DNA of 64,000 nt from Candidatus Omnitrophota bacterium (GCA_020632475.1 JACKFM010000001.1:124001-188000), one strand, 5' to 3'; counted from the stretch's first letter, positions 8,332 to 16,475 are shown. A program made the numbers and translations. Notes: generated by a model from the sequence alone, not told the origin.

Positions 8332-8811
8332 ATGAAGATGATTGATTTTGAAAAAATTGTTTTTAGGATCAGTGTTCTGACTGTGGGTGCTATTTTTATC
8401 CTGCTTGCACCCACGACACATATTTTTGCTTCCTGGTATCCCGGCAAGAAAGATATCCTGTGGATAGTTCCGGCATGTGTCATCGGTGTGCTTTCCATCC
8501 TGTGGCTGATGGTGCGTCTATGCCTTCCGCTCTTGATTCAAAAAGGTGTTTTTGAAGACCGGCGTAAAACGACTCGTTCTGCGAATGAACGAACGCCTGT
8601 GAATATAAGCCGGGTCGTCCTTTCGACTCTTCAACTTACAATGCAGCTTTTACTTTTATTGGGGATGTGTGTAGCGATTGTGGCCTTTATGCGGGGTGAT
8701 ACGATGGATCAGCTTCTGACCCGTCTTATGAGTAAGAAACATTGGGAAATCCCTGAACCCAATCAAGATCCCGTCAACCGCTTGGCTCAGGAAATCGCCC
8801 AGAGAAATTAA
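8332..8811 (+). CDS. Small membrane protein of unknown function
   Basis: A 159-residue protein with about three hydrophobic segments (residues about 13-33, 42-62 and 98-118), a basic loop (about 70-90, rich in arginine) between the second and third, and a polar C-terminal tail. No family is recognised. It is a single-gene unit: divergent from the GDPD gene upstream and closed by a strong terminator starting at the stop codon. A GGAGA element sits upstream of the ATG. A TACAAT box at 8315-8320 could serve as -10, but the nearest TTGACT (8289-8294) is 20 bases away, so the promoter is uncertain. Confidence 0.7.
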   Translation: MKMIDFEKIVFRISVLTVGAIFILLAPTTHIFASWYPGKKDILWIVPACVIGVLSILWLMVRLCLPLLIQKGVFEDRRKTTRSANERTPVNISRVVLSTLQLTMQLLLLLGMCVAIVAFMRGDTMDQLLTRLMSKKHWEIPEPNQDPVNRLAQEIAQRN

Positions 8812-8846
8812 AAAACCCTCCCGGAACAAGTCCGGAAGGGTTTTTT
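8811..8846 (+). terminator. Rho-independent terminator
   Basis: CCCTCCCGGA (8816-8825) pairs with TCCGGAAGGG (8831-8840) around a five-base loop with one mismatch. It is flanked by an A tract (8811-8815) and TTTTTT (8841-8846), so it can work on both strands and would also stop transcription from the minus-strand SWIB gene. The stop codon of the upstream gene overlaps its first base. Confidence 0.93.
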
Positions 8847-8856
8847 AAGAAATCAA

Positions 8857-8940
8857 CTAGTACTGCGCGACAATTGATTTTATGGATTCGCAGTACAAGT
8901 GTCCGTAACAATACCGTCGGCATTGACGGAGCACTAGCGA
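8857..8940. repeat. Two-hairpin dispersed repeat, copy 1
   Basis: About 80 bp with two stems: GTACTGCG/CGCAGTAC (8860-8867 with 8889-8896, perfect) and GTG-TCCGT/ACGGA-G-CAC (8899-8906 with 8926-8934). A second copy is at 60020-60098 with near-identical second half (CAAGTGTCCGTA, GTCGGCATTGACGGAGCACT). The first stem differs in sequence between copies but still pairs, so the structure appears to be conserved. Confidence 0.75.
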
Positions 8941-8948
8941 ATGACTAA

Positions 8949-9203
8949 TTAACTCAAATGTTTGGAGACAAGCTTGGTCATTTCGAACATATTGACCTGT
9001 GATTTCCCGCCAAATAAAACTTTCAGCTTATCATCGGCGTTAATATTGCGCTTATTTGTGGGGTCCTGAAGGTTATTTCCCTTGATATAATCCCAGATTT
9101 TCTTCACGACTTGTCCGCGAGGCAGCGGGCCCTTACCTACCACGGCTTCAAGCTCTGCTGACAGATTTAAGGGCTTATTGATCGCTGGATTGCCTTTTGC
9201 CAT
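8949..9203 (-). CDS. SWIB/MDM2 domain protein
   Basis: An 84-residue protein that is essentially one SWIB domain, the fold best known from eukaryotic SWI/SNF complexes and MDM2. Visible SWIB features are PLPRGQVVKKIWDYIKGNNLQDPTNKR and the downstream KLKVLFGGKSQVNMFEMTKL, matching the helix and hydrophobic-cleft pattern of chlamydial and plant SWIB proteins. Bacterial members are small and occur mainly in Chlamydiae and a few other lineages; a role in DNA or chromatin organisation is suspected but not shown here. A strong AAGGAG site precedes the ATG, and a TTGTTG-17-TATAAT promoter lies about 60 bases upstream. Confidence 0.9.
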   Translation of the reverse strand: MAKGNPAINKPLNLSAELEAVVGKGPLPRGQVVKKIWDYIKGNNLQDPTNKRNINADDKLKVLFGGKSQVNMFEMTKLVSKHLS

Positions 9204-9260
9204 ATCTATCTCCTTATATTTCTTAAATACACACTCTGAAGTGAAATCTTATAGGGCGGT

Positions 9261-9289
9261 ATTATAAGTTATAAGCCCTAAGCCAACAA
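9261..9289 (-). promoter_or_regulatory. Sigma-70-type promoter of the SWIB gene
   Basis: On the minus strand: TTGTTG (9289-9284), a 17-base spacer and a perfect TATAAT (9266-9261). The start codon lies about 58 bases downstream behind an AAGGAG site. Confidence 0.75.
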
Positions 9290-9483
9290 TAAAAGAATTC
9301 TTCAACAGCGCGAAGCCAGGGGGGGGATGGCCTTGGCAGCTAAATCTTTAGACATTTTCGTGAACCATCGCTTATTTTAAGAATGACAAAATTGTATAAC
9401 TAAAAATAAACGCTCTATTAATTATGATTATAACCTATTTATTAATAACAACTTATGAAAATATTTTAAAGTTTGAAATAGAC

Positions 9484-9501
9484 TTGGCACTGAGCTTGCA
9501 T
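9484..9501 (+). promoter_or_regulatory. Sigma-54 (RpoN) promoter of amt-glnK
   Basis: TTGGCAC-TGAGC-TTGCAT matches the -24/-12 consensus TGGCAC-N5-TTGCW, with GG at 9486-9487 and GC at 9498-9499, exactly ten bases apart. It lies about 50 bases upstream of the amt ATG. This predicts nitrogen-regulated expression through RpoN and an NtrC-type activator, neither of which is encoded in this window. Confidence 0.92.
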
Positions 9502-9551
9502 ATTGTCAGCCATTGTTAATTACAACATTGTGATCCAAGGAGGAGGATGAA

Positions 9552-10859
9552 ATGAAGAAGTTCAAATGGCTATTCGCTTTTGCCGGGCTGGCGCTGGCGG
9601 TTTTTTGCTTTGTGCCTAAGGCTATGGCAGAAGTTTCCGAAGAGATGTTTACGGTCAATAATACCTGGATGATGGTATCGACCTTTTTGGTTTTTATCAT
9701 GCATTTGGGGTTTGCGACAGTAGAATCAGGACTTACCAGATCGAAGAATACGGTGAATATTCTGTGTAAAAACACCGTCATTCCTGCAATCGGTCTTTTG
9801 ACCTATGCGCTGATGGGATTTAATTTGATGTATCCCGGTGATGCATGGAGCATTGGAAAGGTTTTTGGTTTTGCAGGTTTTGGTATTTCAACTGATGCTG
9901 CCGGTCTTACGAGTGCTTATAATGAGGGCTATACCTATTGGACGGATTTTCTATTCCAGGGTATGTTTGCTGCAACAGCCGCGACGATTGTTTCGGGTGC
10001 GGTTGCCGAGCGCGTGAAATTGGACAGCTTTTTAATTTTTACCACGATCTATGTCGGATTGGTCTATCCGATTACCGGTTCATGGAAATGGGGAGCTGGT
10101 TGGCTGGATGAAGCCGGCTTTTATGATTTTGCCGGTTCGACATTGGTGCACTCCGTCGGAGGTTGGGGAGCACTTGCAGGTGTGATTGTTTTAGGCCCCC
10201 GCATTGGAAAATATGTGGGCAATACCGTCAAACCTATTATGGGCCACAGTCTTCCGCTGGCAACGATCGGTGTTTTTCTGTTGTGGCTTGGCTGGTTCGG
10301 GTTTAACGGAGGCTCAGTCCTTTCTGCAAATGCAGGGTCTGTTTCATTCGTGTTGGTCACCACTTGTTTAGCGGCTGCTGCCGGTATTGTCGGTGCATTG
10401 CTGACATCATGGATTGTCCAGAAGAAACCCGATTTTAGTATGGTTTTAAACGGATGCCTTGCCGGGTTAGTCGGAATTACGGCCGGTGCGGATGTGGTAT
10501 CGATATCCGCTTCTGTGATTATCGGTGTGGTTTCCGGTATCCTGGTCGTTTTTTCGGTGATCGGATTGGATAAACTCAAGCTGGATGATCCCGTAGGTGC
10601 TGTTTCGGTTCACCTTGTCTGCGGTATTTGGGGAACTTTGGCCGTCGGTATTTTTAGTGCTGATCACAGTTTGGGTGTGCAGTTCCTAGGCGTTGTTGCT
10701 TATGGAATTACTTGTTTTATTGCTTCGCTCCTGATTTTTGGAATTTTGAAAGCCACCATGGGTATTCGCGTTAGTGAAGAAGAGGAAATTCGCGGATTGG
10801 ATATCGGTGAACATGGGCAGGAAGCATACAGTGGTTTCCAGGTTTTCACTACGCAATAA
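9552..10859 (+). CDS. amt: Ammonium transporter
   Basis: An AmtB-type ammonium channel in the inner membrane. The 435-residue protein has a signal-like N-terminus ending near residue 26 (KAMAEV), then about eleven transmembrane segments. Conserved features include GFATVESGL, the pore histidine in FAGSTLVHSVGGWGAL and the second histidine in VSVHLVCGIWGTL. The C-terminal tail (EEEEIRGLDIGEHGQEAY) is the conserved cytoplasmic region that contacts PII proteins. It is the first gene of an operon with glnK, 30 bases apart, behind a sigma-54 promoter. The ribosome binding site AAGGAGGAGG is very strong. Confidence 0.97.
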   Translation: MKKFKWLFAFAGLALAVFCFVPKAMAEVSEEMFTVNNTWMMVSTFLVFIMHLGFATVESGLTRSKNTVNILCKNTVIPAIGLLTYALMGFNLMYPGDAWSIGKVFGFAGFGISTDAAGLTSAYNEGYTYWTDFLFQGMFAATAATIVSGAVAERVKLDSFLIFTTIYVGLVYPITGSWKWGAGWLDEAGFYDFAGSTLVHSVGGWGALAGVIVLGPRIGKYVGNTVKPIMGHSLPLATIGVFLLWLGWFGFNGGSVLSANAGSVSFVLVTTCLAAAAGIVGALLTSWIVQKKPDFSMVLNGCLAGLVGITAGADVVSISASVIIGVVSGILVVFSVIGLDKLKLDDPVGAVSVHLVCGIWGTLAVGIFSADHSLGVQFLGVVAYGITCFIASLLIFGILKATMGIRVSEEEEIRGLDIGEHGQEAYSGFQVFTTQ

Positions 10860-10889
10860 TGAAAAACTTTCAGAAAAGGAGATAGAACA

Positions 10890-11231
10890 ATGAAACTAAT
10901 TATCGCCTATATACAGCCCGAAAGGCTGAATGCAGTCAAGCAGGCGCTTTATGAGAAAGAAATTTTTAAGATGTCTGTCACCACGGCGCTTGGGTGCGGA
11001 CAACAAAAGGGTTTTCACGAAACTTATCGTGGTGCGGATGTTGAGGTGAATCTTTTGAAGAAAACCCGCCTTGAAATTGCCGTTAACGAAGATCACGTCG
11101 AGCCGACCGTGGAAGCGATTATCAAAGGTGCTCGTACGGGAAATATCGGAGACGGAAAGATCTTTGTTCTGGATCTCGGAGCAACAATCCGTATCCGTAC
11201 AGGTGAACGCGGTAACACCGCAATTGGATAA
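10890..11231 (+). CDS. glnK: PII nitrogen-regulatory protein, T-loop Tyr51 absent
   Basis: A 113-residue PII trimer subunit that senses ATP/ADP and 2-oxoglutarate and gates the adjacent Amt channel. The N-terminal strand MKLIIAYIQPERL, GCGQQKG (residues 35-41), the T-loop and the C-terminal GDGKIFVLDL and RIRTGERG segments are present. In the T-loop, YRGAD keeps Tyr46, but position 51, the usual uridylylation tyrosine, is valine (DVEVNLL). Uridylylation by GlnD at that site is therefore impossible, and control must be by ligand binding alone or by another modification. A good ribosome binding site (AAAGGAGA) precedes it. Confidence 0.95.
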   Translation: MKLIIAYIQPERLNAVKQALYEKEIFKMSVTTALGCGQQKGFHETYRGADVEVNLLKKTRLEIAVNEDHVEPTVEAIIKGARTGNIGDGKIFVLDLGATIRIRTGERGNTAIG

Positions 11232-11242
11232 AGTCGTACGCT

Positions 11243-11314
11243 GGGGTGCCCCCGCTTCCCCTTATTGACACCTCCTTGGTCAAAGAACAGGTCGTCAAAG
11301 AGGCGGGGCACCCC
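11243..11314. repeat. GC-rich hairpin after glnK
   Basis: GGGGTGCC-C-CCGC (11243-11255) pairs with GCGGGGCACCCC (11303-11314), one bulged base, closing a 47-base loop. The GGTGCC/GGCACC ends recall the smaller hairpin at 62505-62551. It is distinct from the terminator that follows at 11351. Confidence 0.65.
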
Positions 11315-11350
11315 CTTAATCCTCGCAATTGAGCCCGCCTTAACCCCCGC

Positions 11351-11400
11351 AAAACATCGCTTGAGTCATCCCCCCTTGATTCAAGCGATGTTTTATTTTT
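11351..11400 (+). terminator. Terminator of amt-glnK
   Basis: AAAACATCGCTTGA (11351-11364) pairs with TCAAGCGATGTTTT (11381-11394); four further pairs (one G-T) extend it to 18 pairs around a C-rich loop. The descending arm ends in TTTTATTTTT. This is one of the strongest terminators in the window. Confidence 0.93.
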
Positions 11401-11470
11401 ATCCACAGATCATTTTTCCTATCTTTTACCCTTGCATCTTACGACACAGTTCCTTAGCATAACGCTCACC

Positions 11471-12430
11471 ATGAGTAAAAATCACAGAGGGCTTCCGCCC
11501 GAATTTGTAGAACGGCTGAATATGATTCTGCCATCATCGAAACGTCAGAAAATCATTGATTCATTTGCCCGGCTGACGCCGACGACATTTCGCGTTAACC
11601 GTCTCAAGAGTCATTCGGACATCCTTAAGGACGCATTGCAATCCCAGGGACTTAAGATACGCCGTGTGCCCTGGTACCGGGATGCCTTTGTTCTTGAAAA
11701 TGCTTCTATTCGTGATTTACAAAACACACGGGAATACAGCGAGGGGCATTTATATATTCAAAGTCTCTCCAGCATGGTACCCCCCTTAGTTCTTGAACCT
11801 CAGCCGGAAGAAACCGTGCTGGATATGACGGCGGCTCCCGGCAGTAAAACCACTCAGATGGCTGCGATGATGGAGGCCCGGGGACGCCTTGTCGCCAATG
11901 ACAACAATAAAGTCAGATTTTTTAAACTCAAGGCAAATGTTGAGATGCAGGGGGCTTCTAATGTCGAATTAAATATGTATTACGGCGAGGGGTTCGGAAA
12001 AAAACAACCCGAAACGTATGACCGTGTTCTTTTGGATGCGCCCTGCAGTGCCGAAGGCCGTTTTTATATTCACAAACCCGCATCTTTCGGATTTTGGAAA
12101 CCACGCAAAGTCAAGGAAATGGCCCATAAACAGAAAAAATTAATTCATTCGGCGATTGAAACCTTAAAGCCGGGAGGATTGCTGGTCTATTCCACCTGTA
12201 CATTTTCACCCGAAGAGAATGAAGGTGTGCTGGATTTTGCGTTGAAAAAATTTCCGGACAAAATCGAAATCGAAAAAGCCGGTCTGGACATTCCGAATCA
12301 GATGACAGGCATTAGCGAGTGGGAAGGGAATAGGTATGATCCTGCGGTTAAACGGGGAGTTCGAATTTTACCGGATGAGACGATGGAAGGTTTTTTTGTT
12401 GCAAAGATAAGAAAGTCACTAGGGCACTAA
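11471..12430 (+). CDS. RsmB/NOL1 family RNA cytosine-C5 methyltransferase
   Basis: A SAM-dependent RNA m5C methyltransferase of 319 residues. An N-terminal RNA-binding part with TTFRVNRLK leads into the Rossmann core: LDMTAAPGSKTTQMA (motif I), VANDNNKVR, LLDAPCSAEGRF with the release cysteine in APCS, and LVYSTCTFSPEENE with the catalytic cysteine in STC. The RNA target (16S, 23S or tRNA) cannot be assigned. It lacks the extra PUA or NusB-like domains of longer relatives. The ATG at 11471 was preferred to an upstream ATG at 11432 because conserved sequence begins after it, though no strong ribosome binding site is visible for either. Confidence 0.9.
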   Translation: MSKNHRGLPPEFVERLNMILPSSKRQKIIDSFARLTPTTFRVNRLKSHSDILKDALQSQGLKIRRVPWYRDAFVLENASIRDLQNTREYSEGHLYIQSLSSMVPPLVLEPQPEETVLDMTAAPGSKTTQMAAMMEARGRLVANDNNKVRFFKLKANVEMQGASNVELNMYYGEGFGKKQPETYDRVLLDAPCSAEGRFYIHKPASFGFWKPRKVKEMAHKQKKLIHSAIETLKPGGLLVYSTCTFSPEENEGVLDFALKKFPDKIEIEKAGLDIPNQMTGISEWEGNRYDPAVKRGVRILPDETMEGFFVAKIRKSLGH

Positions 12431-12453
12431 GTTACTAGTGGACAAATGGACAT

Positions 12454-12489
12454 AAAAAAGGGACAGGCCTAAAGACCTGTCCCTTTTTT
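12454..12489. terminator. Bidirectional terminator between convergent genes
   Basis: AAAAAAGGGACAGG (12454-12467) and CCTGTCCCTTTTTT (12476-12489) form a perfect 14-pair stem with an eight-base loop. It serves both the methyltransferase gene and the convergent groEL operon. A decayed version of the same GGACAGG-CTAAAGA-CCTG word occurs at 60683-60712. Confidence 0.93.
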
Positions 12490-12523
12490 ATGCTATACTC
12501 CGCACGTAAGCTGCAGTGCGAAT

Positions 12524-14146
12524 TTACTCGACCGAAGCGTAAGACGGTTTTTTCTTATCTTCGTCTTTCTTTTCTTTGGGTTTATCACTGACCGCACATT
12601 CGGTCGTAATGATCAGACCGGCAATGCTGGCCGCATTTTCAACCGCAGAACGCACCACCTTGGTCGGATCAATCACGCCGTCTTTGACCAGATCGGTATA
12701 CTCACCGGTTTCAGCGTTAAATCCGTTACTGCCTTTGGCTTCCTGCACGGCCTTTACGACCACAGAACCGTCAAATCCGGCATTCGCGGCAATTTTACGC
12801 AAAGGTCCGGTTAAGGCACGGCGCACAATGTCTGCGCCGGTTTTCTCATCGCCGGTCAACTTCAGGCTATCGAGAGAAGCAATCGAACGGATTAAAGCCA
12901 CCGCACCACCGGGAACAATACCCTCTTCGACAGCAGCACGTGTCGCGTGCAAAGCATCATCCATACGCGCCTTTTTTTCTTTAAGCTCTACTTCGGTTGC
13001 GGCACCCACTTTGATGACCGCAACACCGCCTGAAAGTTTTGCCAGGCGTTCCTGTAATTTTTCCTTGTCATAATCAGAATCCGATTTTTCAATCTGGGAT
13101 TTGATCATTTCGCAGCGGGCCTTGATTTCCTTTTGGGAACCGGCGCCGTTGACGATCGTGGTGTTTTCTTTATCGATCACAACGCGTTCGGCCGTTCCGA
13201 GATCGGCGATATCCACATTTTCAAGCTGGATGCCGAGTTCTTCAGAAACAAATTTACCCTTAGTCAAAATCGCCAGATCTTCCATCATGGCTTTACGGCG
13301 GTCGCCAAAACCGGGGGCCTTAATGGCCGCCACGTTTAAAACGCCGCGTAGTTTATTGACCACTAAAGCAGCCAGCGCTTCGCCTTCGACATCCTCGGCA
13401 ACAAGCAGCAGTGCGCGCCCGAGCTGAGAAGTCTTTTCCAGCAGGGGAACAATGTCTTTGATTGCAGAGATTTTTTTGCCGAAAAGCAAAATCAACGGTT
13501 CTTTCAAAACGGTTTCCATACGCTCGGAATCCGTGATGAAATAGGGTGAAATATATCCGCGGTCAAACTCCATTCCCTCGACAAATTCAAGTTCGGTGCG
13601 AAGGGTGTTGGACTCTTCAATGGTAATGACACCGTTCTTGCCGACTTTTTCAAGCGCATCGGCCAGAAGTTCACCAATAGCCGTGTCGCCATTTGCCGAA
13701 ATCGTGCCGACTGCCTTGATATCCTCTTTACCTTTTACATTTTTGGAAAGGGATTTCAAAAACTCGACGACTTGGGCGGCTGCTTTCTCAATACCGCGTT
13801 TCAGGGCCATGGGATTGGCTCCCGAAGTCACGTTTTTGAGCCCTTCTTCAACGATGGACTGTGCAAGGATCGTTGCGGTGGTGGTTCCGTCACCGGCCTG
13901 ATCGGCGGTTTTTTCGGCCACTTCACGAACCATCTGCGCACCCATGTTTTCATAAGGGTCTTTCAGATCAATTTCTTTTGCGACAGAAACGCCGTCTTTG
14001 GTGACCAGGGGAGCACCGAATTTGCGGTCAATAATCACATTGCGGCCCTTGGGCCCCAGCGTCACACCGACGGTTCTGGCAAGAATATCAACGCCGCGTT
14101 TGATTTTGGCGCGTGCGTCTTCAGAATAGGATAGTTGTTTTGCCAT
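12524..14146 (-). CDS. groEL: Chaperonin GroEL, paralogue without the GGM tail
   Basis: A 540-residue Cpn60. Standard chaperonin signatures are present: VTLGPKGRNV, TKDGVSVAKEI, the ATP-site GDGTTTA, GANPMALKRGI, and AATEVELKEKKARMDDALHATRAAVEEG near residue 400. Unlike the partner gene at 14655-16313, the C-terminus is not Gly-Met rich; it ends in a lysine- and aspartate-rich segment (PKEKKDEDKKKPSYASVE). The gene is last in a minus-strand groEL-groES-groEL cluster. An 85-bp palindromic repeat separates it from groES, and an AAGGAG site precedes the ATG. A missing GGM tail usually means altered cage properties, as in specialised second copies. Confidence 0.97.
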   Translation of the reverse strand: MAKQLSYSEDARAKIKRGVDILARTVGVTLGPKGRNVIIDRKFGAPLVTKDGVSVAKEIDLKDPYENMGAQMVREVAEKTADQAGDGTTTATILAQSIVEEGLKNVTSGANPMALKRGIEKAAAQVVEFLKSLSKNVKGKEDIKAVGTISANGDTAIGELLADALEKVGKNGVITIEESNTLRTELEFVEGMEFDRGYISPYFITDSERMETVLKEPLILLFGKKISAIKDIVPLLEKTSQLGRALLLVAEDVEGEALAALVVNKLRGVLNVAAIKAPGFGDRRKAMMEDLAILTKGKFVSEELGIQLENVDIADLGTAERVVIDKENTTIVNGAGSQKEIKARCEMIKSQIEKSDSDYDKEKLQERLAKLSGGVAVIKVGAATEVELKEKKARMDDALHATRAAVEEGIVPGGAVALIRSIASLDSLKLTGDEKTGADIVRRALTGPLRKIAANAGFDGSVVVKAVQEAKGSNGFNAETGEYTDLVKDGVIDPTKVVRSAVENAASIAGLIITTECAVSDKPKEKKDEDKKKPSYASVE

Positions 14147-14164
14147 GTTTAACTCCTTTTTAGG

Positions 14165-14249
14165 ACACAGATGATCACAGACGAATCAACGCAAGAGGGT
14201 CACAGATATCTGCGCTCATCTGTGTTGTTCTACCTGTGCGAATCTGTGT
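14165..14249. repeat. CACAGAT-type palindromic repeat between groES and groEL
   Basis: ACACAGAT (14165-14172) pairs with ATCTGTGT (14242-14249), and inner copies of ACAGA/TCTGT words (GATCACAGA, TCACAGATATCTG, TCATCTGTGT) form nested imperfect stems. It fills nearly the whole gap between groES (minus-strand stop at 14252) and the second groEL. Transcripts of the operon would carry a long hairpin here. Confidence 0.7.
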
Positions 14250-14251
14250 AT

Positions 14252-14542
14252 TTAGTCTTCAAAAACAGCGAGGACTTCGCTCTCTTTGAGAATTTTGTGT
14301 TTCTTGCCGTCGATCAGAAGCTCATCGCCGGAATATTTTCCGAAAATAACTTTGTCGCCTTTTTTAACTTCAAGAGGCTGGACTTTTCCGGATTCAAGGG
14401 TTTTTCCGGGACCTACAGAAACGACTTTACCTTCGGTCTTTTCCTCTTTGGCAGAGTCCGGCAGAATAATTCCGCCCTTGGTTTTTTCTTCGGATTCCAG
14501 GACCTGAACCAGTAATTTATCGCCTAAAGGTTTAACTTTCAT
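14252..14542 (-). CDS. groES: Co-chaperonin GroES
   Basis: A 96-residue Cpn10, the lid of the GroEL chamber. Visible features: MKVKPLGDKLLVQV, the mobile loop ESEEKTKGGIILPDSAKE (residues about 16-33), EGKVVSVGPG, and VIFGKYSGDELLIDGKKHKIL near the C-terminus. It lies between two groEL genes on the minus strand, so one transcript could supply both rings. A GGAGAT site precedes the ATG. Confidence 0.98.
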   Translation of the reverse strand: MKVKPLGDKLLVQVLESEEKTKGGIILPDSAKEEKTEGKVVSVGPGKTLESGKVQPLEVKKGDKVIFGKYSGDELLIDGKKHKILKESEVLAVFED

Positions 14543-14608
14543 TGTTGAATCTCCTTTTTGAATTCAATGTTTTTAAATTTGCTTTACGGATGTTTGTAAG
14601 ATTAAATT

Positions 14609-14655
14609 CGAGCAACTGAAGACTCGGTCCTTAGTCCTAAGTCCTCAGTACTCAT
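14609..14655. repeat. GGACTGAG-type repeat, copy A
   Basis: On the minus strand the element reads GAGTACTGAGGACTTAGG, then GAGTCTTCAGTTGCTCG. Relatives are at 34947-34990, 39561-39665 and 60108-60200; copies A and the one at 60108 share TCAGTTGCTCGAA. The element begins where the upstream groEL gene ends (stop at 14655-14657). Confidence 0.65.
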
Positions 14656-16313
14656 TAAAACCCCATACCTCCGCCCATACCACCCATACCACCCATGCCG
14701 CCCATACCACCGCCGGGACCTGCGGGCATTGCCGGCTCATCCTCTTTAATCTCGGTGATCATGGCTTCGGTGGTCAGAAGCAGTGCTGAAACGCTGGCTG
14801 CATTCTGCAGTGCGCTGCGGGTTACTTTTTTCGGGTCTACAACTCCGGCACTGATCAAATCTTCAATGGCACCGGTTGCGGCGTTGTATCCGACATTGCC
14901 TTTTTCAGCCAACACTTTATTGACGACGACAGAACCTTCGTCGCCGGCGTTTTCAGCCAGTTGTCTCAAAGGTTCCTGAAGGGCTCGACGGATAATGTCA
15001 GCTCCGATTTTTTCATCACCTTTCAGCTTGATGCTCTCAAGGGCTTTAGATGCGCGAAGAAGGGCGACACCGCCTCCGGGGCCGATACCTTCTTCAACGG
15101 CTGCGCGCGTGGCGTGCAGGGCATCTTCAACGCGGGCTTTCTTTTCTTTCATTTCAGTTTCGGTGGCAGCACCGACATTGATCACTGCAACACCGCCTGA
15201 TAATTTGGCCAGACGTTCTTGAAGTTTTTCGCGGTCATAGTCAGAATCCGTCGCTTCAATCTGCTTGCGGATCTGGCTGATGCGGGCGTTGATATCGCTG
15301 CCCTTGCCGGCGCCTTCAATGACGGTGGTGTTGTCTTTATCGACTGTGACGCGTTTAGCACGGCCGAGATCTTTCAGGCTGACGTTTTCAAGCTTCAAGC
15401 CGAGATCTTCGGTAATGGCCTGTCCGCCGGTAAGAATGGCAATATCTTCAAGCATGGCTTTACGGCGATCTCCAAACCCCGGTGCTTTTACGGCACAGAC
15501 ATTCAGTGTTCCGCGGATTTTGTTGACGACCAATGTGGCGAGCGCTTCACCGTCGATATCTTCAGCGACGATCAAAAGCGGTTTGCCCGATTTGGCGACG
15601 GCCTCAAGCACCGGCAGTAAATCTTTCATCGAAGAGATTTTTTTCTCATTGATTAAGATATAGGGATTGTCGAGCACAACTTCCATCCGTTCGGCATCCG
15701 TGACAAAATAGGGGGAAAGATATCCCTGATCAAACTGCATTCCCTCGACAACATCAAGCGTGGTCGCCATGGTCTTTGATTCCTCGACCGTGATGACGCC
15801 GTCTTTTCCGACCTTTTCCATGGCTTCGGCGATCTGATTACCGATTACGTCATCGGAATTAGCGGCAATGGTTGCCACCTGGGCAATTTCTTTTTTGTCT
15901 TTAACGTCTTTGGCAAGAGAACCGAGTTCTTCCACCACGGCGGCGACGGCTTTATCAATGCCGCGTTTTAAGGCCATAGGATTAGCCCCGGCCGTAACAT
16001 TTTTTAATCCTTCGCGGTAAATAGCCTGCGCCAGGACCGTTGCTGTGGTGGTTCCGTCACCGGCGGCATCCGATGTTTTTGATGCAACTTCCTTAACCAT
16101 TTGGGCACCCATATTTTCATACGGATCTTCAAGTTCGATTTCCTTAGCCACCGAAACGCCGTCTTTGGTAATCGTCGGTGAACCGAATTTTTTTTCAAGA
16201 ACGACGTTACGGCCTTTAGGACCGAGTGTCACTTTGACTGCATTTGCAAGCTGATCAACTCCGCGCTGAATCGCACGGCGAGCTTCTTCATCAAACAGAA
16301 TTTGCTTTGCCAT
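14655..16313 (-). CDS. groEL: Chaperonin GroEL, main copy with GGM tail
   Basis: A 552-residue Cpn60 ending in the standard Gly-Gly-Met repeat tail (four GGM units). The ATP-site GDGTTTA, TKDGVSVAKEI, GANPMALKRGI and the apical-domain segments are intact. The reading frame is open further upstream to 16475, but the start at 16313 is the homologous MAKQ and has a strong AAGGAGG site, so the longer form is rejected. It is the first gene of the minus-strand groEL-groES-groEL operon, preceded by a CIRCE operator and a sigma-70-type promoter, which implies HrcA-controlled heat-shock expression. Confidence 0.98.
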   Translation of the reverse strand: MAKQILFDEEARRAIQRGVDQLANAVKVTLGPKGRNVVLEKKFGSPTITKDGVSVAKEIELEDPYENMGAQMVKEVASKTSDAAGDGTTTATVLAQAIYREGLKNVTAGANPMALKRGIDKAVAAVVEELGSLAKDVKDKKEIAQVATIAANSDDVIGNQIAEAMEKVGKDGVITVEESKTMATTLDVVEGMQFDQGYLSPYFVTDAERMEVVLDNPYILINEKKISSMKDLLPVLEAVAKSGKPLLIVAEDIDGEALATLVVNKIRGTLNVCAVKAPGFGDRRKAMLEDIAILTGGQAITEDLGLKLENVSLKDLGRAKRVTVDKDNTTVIEGAGKGSDINARISQIRKQIEATDSDYDREKLQERLAKLSGGVAVINVGAATETEMKEKKARVEDALHATRAAVEEGIGPGGGVALLRASKALESIKLKGDEKIGADIIRRALQEPLRQLAENAGDEGSVVVNKVLAEKGNVGYNAATGAIEDLISAGVVDPKKVTRSALQNAASVSALLLTTEAMITEIKEDEPAMPAGPGGGMGGMGGMGGMGGGMGF

Positions 16314-16475
16314 TTCTACTTCCTCCTTAGTTGCTTCTTGTGATTTCTGTTCCGAATCCTGACAAAGATACTCACAAGCTGCTCTTTGACGGCGGAATCC
16401 ATAAATTAGAAATCTTGGTTGATTTAAAATGAAAACAGCAGATTTTTGCGATACAGACTGCAAACCGTATGCCAA

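Larger units (their letters stand above)
9204..9551. other. Intergenic region between SWIB and amt
   Basis: A 348-base AT-rich divergent control region. It contains the minus-strand SWIB promoter (9261-9289) and the plus-strand sigma-54 promoter of amt (9484-9501). No open frame with a ribosome binding site was found. An enhancer-type NtrC palindrome was looked for by eye in 9290-9480 and not recognised. Confidence 0.6.

Noticed and set aside
12484..12500. A TGCTATACT box as promoter
   Set aside because: It lies in the tail of a bidirectional terminator and points into the 3' end of a convergent gene; no gene follows on that strand.
14655..16475. An N-terminally extended 606-residue GroEL
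   Set aside because: The extension covers the leader up to the CIRCE operator; the homologous MAKQ start at 16313 has a strong ribosome binding site.
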